A stretch of 32,087 nucleotides of DNA from Methanosarcinaceae archaeon (lineage in GTDB: Archaea; Halobacteriota; Methanosarcinia; Methanosarcinales; Methanosarcinaceae), in the NCBI GenBank assembly GCA_013329415.1, contig DUKH01000041.1, positions 11,036 to 43,122 of the forward strand, read 5' to 3'. Positions 1-8,612 of this stretch are shown here, piece after piece. How positions within the stretch are numbered: the stretch's first letter is position 1; each line of letters opens with the position of its first letter. The notes under the pieces are model-generated. The model worked only from the letters and a program-made list of their open reading frames with translations. It did no database searches and was not told the origin of the DNA. The translations under genes were made by a program, and so were the position numbers.

Positions 1-147
1 ACTGTAAAGCTTGAACTGTAAAATCCGTATCAATCCCCCGGTCGCAAAATGCAGGCTTAAACATTTCCTCTATTAAGGCGCTGCTTCAGGAAGCAGGAAT
101 GTGGGGGAATTACTTTTAAAGAAAAACGGCAGTAAAAGGGTATTATA
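1..147 (+). promoter_or_regulatory. Leader upstream of wtpB with a small hairpin
   Basis: No gene can be assigned with confidence here. A short inverted repeat, CTGCTT-CAGG-AAGCAG, lies at 81-96 (6-bp stem, 4-nt loop). Hairpins between a binding-protein gene and the following permease gene are common in ABC-transporter operons, so this may separate an off-window wtpA from wtpB. That is inference. A weak purine-rich ribosome-binding site, AAAAGGG at 133-139, precedes the wtpB start. Confidence 0.3.
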
Positions 148-966
148 ATGAAGGCCATGATCCGAAGCAAGAGAAATATCGAACCACTGATCTTCGTCTT
201 TTCCCTTTTATTGCTTTTGCTTTTCTCTTTTATTTTTGTGACCCTTGCAAACATGATCTTCGGGCAGGTTCTCAACGATTTTCCTGGCCTGGTCAGAACT
301 GCAAAAAACAGTTCGGTTATGAGCTCAATTTTTCTCTCTCTTTATGCAGGTTTTCTTGCCACTCTTATAGCCCTCTTTCTCGGGGCTCCCACAGGCTATA
401 TCCTGGCAAGGTTTGATTTCCCGGGAAAGAGGCTGGTCGAGAGTATCATCGATGTGCCGGTTGTGGTCCCTCATACGGTTGCAGGAATTGCCCTGCTGAC
501 AGTTTTCGGGTCCCGTGGGCTTATAGGCGGCCCGCTCGAACCCTATGTCCAGTTCAGGGATGCGCTTCCGGGCATAGTGGTTGCCATGCTCTTCGTATCC
601 GTGCCCTATCTTGCCAATTCTGCAAGGGAAGGCTTTAAAAGTGTTAACCCGAGGCTTGAGAACGCCGCCCGTTCCCTGGGGGCTCCGCTCTGGAAAGCCT
701 TTCTTTTTGTAACCCTCCCGCTTTCCGCAAGGCACCTCCTGGTGGGGGCTGTCATGACCTGGGCCAGGGCTATCAGCGAGTTCGGGGCTGTTGTGATGAT
801 TGCCTACTACCCGATGATCGGGCCCACGCTTATCTATGACAGGTTTCTTTCCTACGGGCTTTCGGCATCAAGGCCTGTTGCAGTCCTCCTGATCCTTATA
901 ACCCTTACCATCTTTATAGTAATTAGAATTCTTTCCGCAGGCTGGAGTATATATGATAGAGATTAA
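148..966 (+). CDS. wtpB: Tungstate/molybdate ABC transporter permease (WtpB/ModB type)
   Basis: A 272-aa integral membrane protein forming the channel of an oxyanion ABC importer in the cytoplasmic membrane. Hydrophobic segments lie near residues 13-35, 60-88, 100-122, 140-156, 196-220 and 244-262. The cytoplasmic EAA coupling loop, which contacts the ATPase, is at about 172-192 (ENAARSLGAPLWKAF). Length and segment pattern fit the ModB/WtpB/CysT permease family. The gene overlaps the ATPase gene by 14 bases, so the two are translationally coupled. A binding protein (wtpA) would be expected just upstream, outside the window. Tungstate versus molybdate specificity cannot be read from the permease; the Wtp name rests on archaeal family likeness and the ModE-like gene downstream. 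Sulfate-type permeases are the main alternative. Confidence 0.87.
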   Translation: MKAMIRSKRNIEPLIFVFSLLLLLLFSFIFVTLANMIFGQVLNDFPGLVRTAKNSSVMSSIFLSLYAGFLATLIALFLGAPTGYILARFDFPGKRLVESIIDVPVVVPHTVAGIALLTVFGSRGLIGGPLEPYVQFRDALPGIVVAMLFVSVPYLANSAREGFKSVNPRLENAARSLGAPLWKAFLFVTLPLSARHLLVGAVMTWARAISEFGAVVMIAYYPMIGPTLIYDRFLSYGLSASRPVAVLLILITLTIFIVIRILSAGWSIYDRD

Positions 967-1999
967 GGCCCTTTCCCGAAAATGGAAGTCTTTTGCCCTG
1001 GATTCCCTGGACCTGACTATCCGGGACGGGGAGTATTTCGTTATCCTCGGGCCTACAGGTTCCGGAAAAACCCTGCTCCTTGAACTTATAGCAGGTTTCC
1101 ACCGTCCGGATTCGGGAAAAATCCTGATCAACGGAAAGGACGTCACGGACTTATCGCCGGAAAAACGTAACCTGGCTTTTGTGTATCAGGACTATTCCCT
1201 GTTCCCGCATATGACCGTTAAAAAGAACATCGAATTCGGGCTGAAGATGAAAAAGTTTAAGGCTCCCGAAAAGTTCAGGGAAATTTCGGAATACCTCAAT
1301 ATTTCCCACCTGCTGGAAAGGTATCCGCTAAACCTTTCTGGAGGGGAACAGCAGCGGGTGTCCCTTGCCCGGGCTCTTGTTACAGACCCTGAAATTCTCA
1401 TGCTGGACGAACCTCTGAGTGCTCTTGACCCGAGGACGCAGGACAGTGCCCGAGAGATGCTTTTGAATGTGCACCGGAAGGGTAAGCTTACCGTGCTCCA
1501 CATTACCCACGACCAGACCGAGGCCCGGATCATGGCAGATAAGATCGCGGTGGTGATGGATGGGAAGCTAGTACAGGTGGGTACGCCGGAAGAAGTCTTT
1601 GAAAAACCTGCAAACGACATGATCGCTGATTTCGTAGGTTTCGAGAATGTCCTGAAAGGCAGGGTACTTTCTCGTGAAAAGGGCCTTCTCCGGATCGAAG
1701 CCGAAGGAAAGGTGCTTGAAGCTGCCGGGGAGGTGGAGGTAGGGGACATGGTACATGTCGGACTGAGGCCGGAAAACATAGTTTTAAGTAAGACCTTCAC
1801 ACAATCCAGCATCAGGAACTCACTGAAAGGTACGGTGATAGAGGTTCAGAGCCTGGGCGCACTTGTGAGGGTGCGGATGGATTGCGGTCCCCTCCTTAAC
1901 GCGCTGGTAACCCGGCAGTCTGCCGAAGAAATGGAGCTAGCTCCCGGGGTGCCTGTTTATGCCCAGTTCAAAGCTTCTTCTATCCATGTGCTCCGATAA
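953..1999 (+). CDS. wtpC: Tungstate/molybdate ABC transporter ATP-binding protein (WtpC/ModC type)
   Basis: A 348-aa cytoplasmic ATPase that powers the oxyanion importer. Visible motifs are Walker A GPTGSGKT at 33-40, Q-loop near Q79, signature LSGGEQQR at 128-135, Walker B LMLDEP at 149-154 and the H-loop histidine at 186. A C-terminal accessory/TOBE-like region runs from about 235 to 348. In some ModC proteins this kind of domain binds the oxyanion and inhibits transport. The start overlaps the permease stop region, and the regulator gene begins 12 bases after the stop, so all three genes look like one transcript. Related families (sulfate, thiamine, putrescine ATPases) look similar; the oxyanion call relies on context. 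Confidence 0.87.
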   Translation: MIEIKALSRKWKSFALDSLDLTIRDGEYFVILGPTGSGKTLLLELIAGFHRPDSGKILINGKDVTDLSPEKRNLAFVYQDYSLFPHMTVKKNIEFGLKMKKFKAPEKFREISEYLNISHLLERYPLNLSGGEQQRVSLARALVTDPEILMLDEPLSALDPRTQDSAREMLLNVHRKGKLTVLHITHDQTEARIMADKIAVVMDGKLVQVGTPEEVFEKPANDMIADFVGFENVLKGRVLSREKGLLRIEAEGKVLEAAGEVEVGDMVHVGLRPENIVLSKTFTQSSIRNSLKGTVIEVQSLGALVRVRMDCGPLLNALVTRQSAEEMELAPGVPVYAQFKASSIHVLR

Positions 2000-2010
2000 G
2001 GTGGAAATTT

Positions 2011-2679
2011 GTGAAAGCGAAAACAAAGCTCTGGTTTACGGAAGACGGAAAGCCCGTAATGGGGGCCGGAAAAGCCAGTTTGCTCAAAGCTATCGACGAG
2101 GAAAAGTCCCTCCGGAAAGCCTGTGAAAAACTGGGAATTTCCTACAAACATGCCTGGCTCATGTTGAAAAAAATGAACGAAAGGCTCGGAGATCCCGCAG
2201 TGCTCACAGTGCGCGGGGGAAAAAACCAGGGGACCTTCCTTACGGAAGTGGGTCGAAAAATGCTGGCCGAATATGAAACCAGCAGGCAGCTTATCAAAGA
2301 GGCTGTAGGAGACGAAACCGCCTGGGAAAACGTTGGCTTTAAAATCTCAGCCCGAAACAGGCTTCCGGGAAAGGTCCTTGAAGTCGAGAAAGGGGGCCTG
2401 GTCTCGAAGATCACGATTGTAATGGAACCCTCAATCCTGACCTCCGTTGTCACCGAAGAGGCTGTGGAACAACTCGACATAAAGCCCGGAGACCGGATAT
2501 ACGCGGTCATCAAGTCCACGGAAGTAATGGTTGCAAAGAGACCGGAGCCGGAGTGTTCTGACGAAAATAAACCTGACGAAAATAAACCTGACGAAAATAA
2601 ACCTGACGAAAATAAACCTGAAGATAAGAAATTGAAAGTTAATAAATCGAAAGAAAAGAAGTCTGAAAAAAAGAATTAA
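2011..2679 (+). CDS. ModE-like regulator: winged HTH plus one Mop/TOBE domain
   Basis: A 222-aa protein starting at GTG 2011, preceded by AAGGTGG at 1998-2004. Residues about 20-90 resemble the LysR-like winged helix-turn-helix of ModE (SLRKACEKLGISYKHAWLML is the helix-turn-helix core). Residues about 114-176 form a single Mop/TOBE module that in this family binds molybdate or tungstate; E. coli ModE has two in tandem. The tail from residue 183 is highly charged and contains a four-fold DNA repeat. Its position at the end of the transporter operon suggests a metal-sensing repressor or activator of molybdenum/tungsten genes. Targets are not shown by sequence; the dyads upstream of fmdE are candidates. 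Confidence 0.85.
   Translation: MKAKTKLWFTEDGKPVMGAGKASLLKAIDEEKSLRKACEKLGISYKHAWLMLKKMNERLGDPAVLTVRGGKNQGTFLTEVGRKMLAEYETSRQLIKEAVGDETAWENVGFKISARNRLPGKVLEVEKGGLVSKITIVMEPSILTSVVTEEAVEQLDIKPGDRIYAVIKSTEVMVAKRPEPECSDENKPDENKPDENKPDENKPEDKKLKVNKSKEKKSEKKN
2560..2619 (+). repeat. Four perfect tandem 15-bp units inside the ModE-like gene
   Basis: The unit GACGAAAATAAACCT occurs four times without change, followed by a diverged fifth unit. It encodes repeated DENKP. Units are a multiple of three, so copy-number change would lengthen or shorten the charged C-terminal tail without a frameshift. Confidence 0.97.
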
Positions 2680-2979
2680 GAAAATAATCCTTTTTTAATA
2701 TCCGGTAAATAAACAGTTTTACCCTTCTTCTTCTTCTTCTTCTTCTTCTTATTCAATCTGTCCATCAATCAGATCGATCAATTGTTTTACTCCATTAGAT
2801 AAATCAATCAGATCCTGATGATACAGAAGAAGATGTGTTACAAAAAAAGTGTAACCATTCCTGGTTGAGTTAAGTCCTCAAGCAGTATGGTTACGTCGGG
2901 TTTTTTAGATCTGGCTTTTTGAGCCTTTCCCGTTTGAGTCCTTTCTGTTCCAGGGCTTGCCTTTCATCAGGCCTTAACT
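2680..2979. other. Intergenic region between convergent genes, with T-run and simple repeats
   Basis: No gene seen. TTTTTT at 2691-2696, twelve bases after the ModE-like stop, is a probable archaeal T-tract terminator. Nine perfect CTT units occupy 2724-2750. A 12-base direct repeat, ATCAATCAGATC, occurs at 2764-2775 and 2803-2814. Confidence 0.7.
2724..2750. repeat. (CTT)9 microsatellite
   Basis: Nine uninterrupted CTT units in the non-coding gap after the ModE-like gene. On the plus strand it is pyrimidine-only and could add to transcription termination. Such tracts can vary in length by slippage. Confidence 0.95.
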
Positions 2980-4038
2980 TTATTCCTGCTGTCTTTTCCT
3001 GTATAGGACGAAACAGGCTGCAAGAGCCATGAAACCTATTCCTGCACCAATCTGGTATCCGGGAAGGCTTTTTTCTGCGGACAGGACTTCCGTGTTGATC
3101 TTGACGCTGTCCGAGGTCTGGTCATGTCCGTCGGTGTCTTCGTAAAGGATCTCGCTGTTCAAGGAGTAGGGCTTTGGGGTTGCGTCTTCGTCCACGTCCA
3201 TGTCAAAGACGGCAACTGAGCTTTCTCCCGGGTTCAGGGTTCCCAGGTAGGCCTGGTCGTCCGTGGTACTGAAAGGATCGCCTGCGCTGACTCTTACGGT
3301 GGCATCCTTTGCAGGTTCTTCTCCTGTGTTTTTATAGGTGACGTAGAGCATACCGCCCTCTTCGGGGTAGAGGTCCCCTTTCACTTCCGTTACTTCGAAG
3401 TAGGGTTCTTTTTTGACCTTTACTTCCAGGGTCTGGGTCTGGGTCTTGTTTTCGTACCAGATTCCAACCTCGTGGTTTGTTACCAGGCCTGTAGTGCTGT
3501 CATATTCATCTCCGCCCACCTGCACGTTATTCTGGTATTTGTATGAAAGCTCAAGGGTTAAGGGATACGTTCCGGCAGATGCGTTCTTATTGATTTCTAT
3601 AGTGAACTTTGTGGGGCTTGAGCTGTCCTTCCCCTGTTTGAGGGTGCCTGCTTCCTGAGACCCGGATTTTACCTTGATGTTCGGGTCGTCGGACTTGAGG
3701 GTTGCAAGGATGCCAATCGCGGTCACGGTCTGGGCTTCGTATTGCATTTCCGTCTGCTGGAGCACCTGGTCTTCGTAGTCCCCTATGTCTGCTTCGTCTT
3801 CAGATTTGAAGCCGGAAATTGCACCCTTGTTCATCATCTCGATGTTGAGGGTCACCGTGTCTCCCCTTGAATATTCGTTGTCCCCGAGCAGGGTGGCGCT
3901 GAGGTCCGGACCTCCGTAGACGGTATAGTAATTGCTACTGATATCAAAATTTTCGGGTAAGGCTGCTTGTGCGGGCAGGGCTGCAAGGCCCAGGATCAGA
4001 AGGACAGTGGCTGCAGCAAAAATTCCTTTTTTATTCAT
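2980..4038 (-). CDS. COG1361-type secreted, membrane-anchored envelope protein
   Basis: A 352-aa protein of the archaeal COG1361 group (S-layer-like/CARDB-like beta-sandwich repeats). It has an N-terminal signal peptide (hydrophobic core about residues 6-22, ending PAQAA) and a C-terminal hydrophobic segment (YQIGAGIGFMALAACFVLY) followed by basic residues, so most of it faces outside. Motifs such as YKNTGEEPAKDATVRV are typical of these beta domains. The start at 4038 is chosen because GGTGA lies five bases ahead; an ATG at 4062 would enlarge the overlap with the upstream gene. It overlaps the upstream COG1361 gene by 8 bases and is the last gene of the RND operon. Molecular function is unknown; a periplasmic partner or adaptor for the exporter is inferred from linkage. 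Confidence 0.8.
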   Translation of the reverse strand: MNKKGIFAAATVLLILGLAALPAQAALPENFDISSNYYTVYGGPDLSATLLGDNEYSRGDTVTLNIEMMNKGAISGFKSEDEADIGDYEDQVLQQTEMQYEAQTVTAIGILATLKSDDPNIKVKSGSQEAGTLKQGKDSSSPTKFTIEINKNASAGTYPLTLELSYKYQNNVQVGGDEYDSTTGLVTNHEVGIWYENKTQTQTLEVKVKKEPYFEVTEVKGDLYPEEGGMLYVTYKNTGEEPAKDATVRVSAGDPFSTTDDQAYLGTLNPGESSVAVFDMDVDEDATPKPYSLNSEILYEDTDGHDQTSDSVKINTEVLSAEKSLPGYQIGAGIGFMALAACFVLYRKRQQE

Positions 4039-5176
4039 TATCATCACCTGACGAATTCTCATTATTTTGATTCCTTTTCCGGTGCATGTTTATGATCTGG
4101 TATAGAGCGATAAGGATTATCAGTATGATTGCTATGCCCGTTATGCTGATTTTTTTCTCGGATGCTTCAAGGGGCACATTTACTTTCAGGTTTTTTGAAA
4201 AGGAGGTTTCTCCTTCTTCGTCAATGTACTTTATTTCACTGTCAATCCCGTATTTTTTCACAACTGCTTCCTGGTCTGCTGAAATTTCAAACAGGGCGGT
4301 CTTGCTTTCTCCGGGTCCGATGTCCCCGAGCCTGACTATGGACTTCTCCGTGCTCAGGGGGCTCATGACTATAATGCGGGCCATAGCATCTTCAGCTGTG
4401 ATTTCCCTGGTGTTTGTGTAGGTTACCTCAACGACTTTTGTTTCTCCCTGTTTAAGGTTCCCGGAAACTTCCGTCACCTCAAATTTCGGTTCGCTCTCAA
4501 TAGAGATTGGTAAGCTGAGGACTGTGTTTTTTGTTTTATATTCTCTTGTGAATTCCGTATCTGTCAGACCAAGGTTAATTACTGCAGGAGTTACTGTCCT
4601 TACATTTGCCTGGTACTCGTAGCTTACGGGTAGGAGGAGTTCGTAGTTTCCTGCAGGCGTGTCTCCATCGATTTTTATAGTGAACCGGAGAGTTTCCGTG
4701 TGCCCGGTTTCAATCTCTTCCACACTCTGTACACTGGTTGCGGAATCAACATCCATATACTCCGTTTCCGAGACAAGGGTGGCTTTGAGGTTTTTTGTAG
4801 TTGTGCATTCTTCTTCTTCTTCCAGCTCTGCCACTGCAAGCAGTTCCTCAGTGGAGTTGTCTCCTCCCTGGTTTCCATTCAGCCGTTTGAAACCTTCTAT
4901 ATACCCCTTGTTCACTATTTTTACCTGAAGGCCTGCAATCTCCCCTCTCTTGAATTCGGGGTCTCCGACAATAGATGCCTGGATGATAGGCTCTCCATAG
5001 CTCCGGTAGTAGTCCACGGTGTACCCGTACTCAGGAATGATAAAGTTCACTTCGTCATCATCGTCATTGTTTCCAAGGGCCGGGGCTGCGGTTATTGAGA
5101 TAACTGCAAAGAGTACTGCGATTATAGCGAATGTTTTTATTATCTTCTGTGTAGCTTGATTTCCGGGCTCTTTCAT
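4031..5176 (-). CDS. COG1361-type secreted, membrane-anchored envelope protein (paralogue)
   Basis: A 381-aa protein with an N-terminal signal-anchor (about residues 13-35), a long extracellular part rich in Asp/Glu, and a C-terminal membrane segment (ITGIAIILIILIALYQII) followed by an Arg/Lys/Asn-rich cytoplasmic tail. It shares with the downstream protein the order of motifs (KRGEIAGLQVKIVNKGYIEG, TYTNTREITAEDA), so the two are tandem duplicates. Its ATG shares one base with the TAA of the RND gene (TAATG), a coupled arrangement. The pairing of two COG1361 proteins with an RND/MMPL exporter suggests an envelope complex, but no activity can be assigned. Confidence 0.8.
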   Translation of the reverse strand: MKEPGNQATQKIIKTFAIIAVLFAVISITAAPALGNNDDDDEVNFIIPEYGYTVDYYRSYGEPIIQASIVGDPEFKRGEIAGLQVKIVNKGYIEGFKRLNGNQGGDNSTEELLAVAELEEEEECTTTKNLKATLVSETEYMDVDSATSVQSVEEIETGHTETLRFTIKIDGDTPAGNYELLLPVSYEYQANVRTVTPAVINLGLTDTEFTREYKTKNTVLSLPISIESEPKFEVTEVSGNLKQGETKVVEVTYTNTREITAEDAMARIIVMSPLSTEKSIVRLGDIGPGESKTALFEISADQEAVVKKYGIDSEIKYIDEEGETSFSKNLKVNVPLEASEKKISITGIAIILIILIALYQIINMHRKRNQNNENSSGDDNE

Positions 5177-7529
5177 TAGATATCAGCCCCTCGAACTTGT
5201 TTGTTGGGTTGGTTTTGTATTGTTTGTGCGCCTCTTCTTTTATCCCGCCAGGTGTCCAGGACGACGATCAGGGGCGGGAATACTACAAATGTAGCGATTA
5301 GGGCAAGCAGGACATCGATGACCGTCACGATCCCGAAGTCACTTATCATGCCAAACGGGGAGGCGATCAGGGCCGAGAAACCGAAGACCGTTGTGGCCCC
5401 GGAGGCAATAATTGCAGTCCCTATTTTCGTGCTTGCTTTATGGATAGCTTCTATTGGGCTTGCACCCGCTTCTTTCTCTTCGAAGTAGCGCTCCATCATG
5501 AGAATTGCGTACTCGGACCCGACCCCCAGGATCAGAGCCCCGAGGGTTGCAGTCATGGGGTTGTAGTCAAGGTTCAGGTAGTCCATAACCCCTCCAGACC
5601 AGCCAATCACGATAAACATGGGAATGACCGGAGTCAGGGCCTTTAGCCAGTCCCGGTAGACTATGAAAAGCCCGGCAAGGACCAGGGAAAGCCCGAGGAA
5701 AGTCATCTGCACCCTGCCGCTTGTAAGCGCGGTTATGACCTCTATAAAGACCACGTTGTTTCCCGTAATCGTGATAGATGTGCCGGGGGGCGCCTCCATC
5801 CACCGGATATCCTCTCTTACAATGTTGGTCAGCTCTTTGATCCCTGTTACTTTTATGTCAGAAACGGCGTTTCCGATGTTAAAGTTCAGGAGAAGCATAT
5901 TTTCCCCGTACATGTAGCGGTCTTTCTGGTAGTCCGGGATTTCTTCGTAGATTGCCTCAATTTCCTGCGAACTGTCCGGAATCGTACCGCCGTTTAGCTC
6001 TTTTACGAGGGGTACGATGCTTGATGCACTGTATATATGTCCTCTTCCGTCCACCTCATGTTCGCTGAACTCGTCGATCCACTTCAGGGTCTCGGGGTTG
6101 GCAGTATCTTTTACCTTTATAATGATGTTCAGCTGGTCGTCCCCGCCCATTATATCGCCCATATGTTCCAGGTCGACAAGTGCGGGCATGTCCTGGGGGA
6201 CAAAGGTTGTAACGTCCGTCTGGATGCCCACGGACTGGTCGGCATAAATGCCTCCGAGACAGAGAAGGGCTGCAATCCCGAGCACAATCACGTCGTATTT
6301 TATTGTAAAGTCGGTAAGTTTGTTCAGGCCATTTTCAACTTTCTGGGTTTTTGCATGCCCTTCCAGGGTTTCCCCTGTTTTTGCCCGGCCAGATCTGATT
6401 TTGCTTTTCATTTTCCCGAACAGGTTATTTTCCGAAACTCCGTCAAAGAGGGATATTGTAATGATGCCTACAAATATGGCCGCGAGATAACACATGATTA
6501 TCCCTATCAGGAGGAGTTTTCCAAAATCCCTTATCATGGGAACTGAGGAGGTGAACAGGGACACAAAGCCAAGAGCTGTCATCCCAAGGGCGACAAGGAC
6601 CGCAGGGCCTGTATTTTTTACGGTAGCCACAATTGCGTGGGTTTTGTTTTTGTTTTCCTGCAGTTCTTCTTCTATTCTGTTATGAAACTGGATGGCATAA
6701 TCTATGCCAAGCCCTATCAACACCGGGAAAGCGGCCATGGAAACCATGGAGAGGGGAATTCAAAAGTATCCCATAGCCCCAAAAGTGAATATTATTCCAA
6801 TCAGGACAATAGGTAAGGGCAGGAGTCTCCAGCGGACGTGCCGGAAAACAAGGTTTAGCACAATGAGCATAAAAAAGGCAGAAATCCCGAGAAGAGGGCC
6901 CATGCTTGAATTCATTTCATCGTTCATTGAAATCTGGAACGCCGGGTCACCTGTTAATGTGATCCCGTATGAGGGGGGGGGAATTCCGAAAATGTGATTG
7001 CTTCTTCGGTTGCGTACAGGATCTCTTTCTGTTTTGCTTCCGTGGTTGAACCCGCCATTACCACCGAGATGAGCATGTGCGTATCGTCAGGGGTAAGCAT
7101 CTCAAAAGTGTCCGGGTTGCCGTCGATTATGGCCTCAATTTCTTCATCGGTGTCCGGGATCACGTATCTGCCGGTCATCTGGTAATTTATGCCTTTGATA
7201 ATCGATGCAGGACTCATGGTCTCGATGACGCCTTCCGTGGACTGGAGCTGGTGTTCGAGTCGGTCCACAGCTTTCATAAGTTCCGCCGTTTTTACCTCAT
7301 TTCCCTCCACCATAACCACAATGGACTCTGTCTGGAAAATGTTCAGGAAAAGATGGTCGAAATCCTGATACATTCGTGAGTCTTTCCCGACAAAGGTTTC
7401 GGTGCCGGATGCCATTTCGATTTTCTGTGCGCCCTGCATTGCTATGATTACGAAAAGGAAAAAGACCAGGAGTATGGTCAGACGGTTATTCTGGATAAAA
7501 ATTCCTAGTTTTTCAAAAATGTTCTTAAT
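5176..7529 (-). pseudogene. RND/MMPL-family exporter, interrupted by a frameshift and an in-frame TGA
   Basis: Joining all pieces gives a protein of about 784 aa, normal for the archaeal RND exporters of the hydrophobe/amphiphile type: two halves, each with one membrane helix, a large outer domain and a bundle of helices. Lesions going 5' to 3': (1) the expected start is ATT at 7529-7527, preceded by GAGGGG, with no ATG, GTG or TTG in frame before 7439, although the reading frame upstream clearly encodes the first membrane helix; (2) a run of nine C on the minus strand near 6971-6979 where seven or ten are needed to stay in frame; (3) TGA at 6762-6760 in the sequence GYF-stop-IPLSM, where a glycine is expected. 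The rest reads normally, including LIGLGIDYAIQFHNR and the second-half GVGSEYAILMMERYF. Either a decaying gene or sequence errors; a one-base correction at the C-run and one at TGA restore it. Confidence 0.8.
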
Positions 7530-7680
7530 GGCGAATTCCCCTCATTTCGATTGTCTCGAGCATAAACAGGTTCTGAAGCTGGGTCTCGCTTTTTGAGGCG
7601 CAGGGGCCAGTAATGTAAACCCTGGTTTTTAAGCTTAAATCTGTAAACATTTGTATCTGATTAATCTATTTTCTATTCAT

Positions 7681-7690
7681 TTATATAATT
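7681..7690 (-). promoter_or_regulatory. Probable TATA box for the RND/COG1361 operon
   Basis: On the minus strand TTATATAAAT is a good archaeal TATA-like sequence. Transcription would begin near 7655, giving a leader of about 125 bases before the RND start region. It lies in the divergent spacer shared with the TrmB-type regulator gene. Confidence 0.45.
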
Positions 7691-7746
7691 ACTTGATACT
7701 GTTCTCTCTACATTGAGGGTATATTGAAAGAAAAGATTTAAATCTA

Positions 7747-7767
7747 TTGTTACTTTAGGGGTAACAA
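7747..7767 (+). promoter_or_regulatory. Perfect dyad abutting the TrmB-type gene start (candidate operator)
   Basis: TTGTTAC at 7747-7753 and GTAACAA at 7761-7767 are perfect inverted 7-base arms around a 7-base spacer, ending one base before the ATG. A TATA-like TTTAAAT lies at 7736-7742, so the dyad would cover the predicted transcription start. This is the classic placement of an autorepression site. Confidence 0.7.
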
Positions 7768-8541
7768 ATGTATCCTGCGATAAATCCGGGGCTTGTCCGC
7801 AATCTTGAGAAGCTGGGGCTTACCGAAAATGAGGGTAAGACCTATGCCGGGCTGGTAAGTTTGAAAGAAGCCACCGCAAGGGAAGTCCATGGACTGACAG
7901 GAGTGCCCAGGGCTAAGGTTTATGATATCCTCAAAACACTGTCCAGGAAAGGTTTTGTGGAAGTTCGGCAGGGTTCGCCTGTTTATTTCAGGGCGGTCGA
8001 TCCGAAACATGTAATTGGCAGGATCAAGGACGATCTTTTCACCTGTGCCATCGAGGCTCTGGATCAGCTTAACGAGTTGAGTTACGAAATTCCCAGGTCT
8101 TCTCCTGTCTGGTGCATCCAGAGCGAATGGGGTATCCGAAAAAGGGTCCGTGAGATCCTCGATAATGTCAGGGATGAACTGATAGTTTTCTCTACCAACC
8201 CGGAATTTTTGGGCGAGTTTGAATCAGACCTGAAAAAGCTGGAAAAAAACTGCCGGCTAATTCTCATTGTAGATGATCTTAAAAAGTTCCGAGAAATGCC
8301 CTTCGACTTCAAGGAGACCGGTAAAGAGTTCGGGGACTTTGTCCGGAACCTGTTCATTGATGGAGTCCAGTACACTGAAGACTGCTTCATTATTGCGGAT
8401 GGAAAGGAGTCCATAGCTGTCCACACGGCCGGAGACCAGAGGGAGGCGGTGGTAATCAGGCTGCCTGTGGTCTGCCACCTGCAGAAGTTGATTTATAACT
8501 GGCTTGTTGAAGGCGGTTTTACAATAGGTACCCATCTATAA
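7768..8541 (+). CDS. TrmB-family transcriptional regulator
   Basis: A 257-aa cytoplasmic DNA-binding protein. Residues about 8-80 form the TrmB winged helix (LEKLGLTENEGKTYAGLV, then GVPRAKVYDILKTLSRKGFV as the recognition region). The rest resembles the PLD-like effector part of shorter TrmB proteins (WGIRKRVREILDNVRDELIV near residues 113-135), with no sugar-binding extension. No Shine-Dalgarno sequence is visible and the TATA-like box is only about 26 bases from the ATG, so the message is probably nearly leaderless. It is divergent from the RND/COG1361 operon with a perfect dyad at its start, suggesting control of itself and perhaps of the exporter operon. The ligand is unknown. Confidence 0.88.
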   Translation: MYPAINPGLVRNLEKLGLTENEGKTYAGLVSLKEATAREVHGLTGVPRAKVYDILKTLSRKGFVEVRQGSPVYFRAVDPKHVIGRIKDDLFTCAIEALDQLNELSYEIPRSSPVWCIQSEWGIRKRVREILDNVRDELIVFSTNPEFLGEFESDLKKLEKNCRLILIVDDLKKFREMPFDFKETGKEFGDFVRNLFIDGVQYTEDCFIIADGKESIAVHTAGDQREAVVIRLPVVCHLQKLIYNWLVEGGFTIGTHL

Positions 8542-8612
8542 AGTGCTGCAGGGACGCTACATATGATGAAGGCGTTCTATAATAGATCTCAATCTATAAA
8601 GTGCTGCAGGGA
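8534..8612 (+). repeat. Pair of 21-base direct repeats at and after the TrmB-type stop codon
   Basis: A perfect 21-base sequence containing CTATAAAGTGCTGCAGG occurs at 8534-8554 and again at 8592-8612 (58 bases apart). The first copy includes the last codons and TAA of the regulator gene, so the repeat probably arose by duplication of the gene end. Confidence 0.95.

Noticed and set aside
1-21. Possible last codons of a wtpA binding-protein gene, reading TVKLEL then TAA
   Set aside because: Six codons are too few to support a gene. Only the expected gene order suggests it; sequence before the window would decide.
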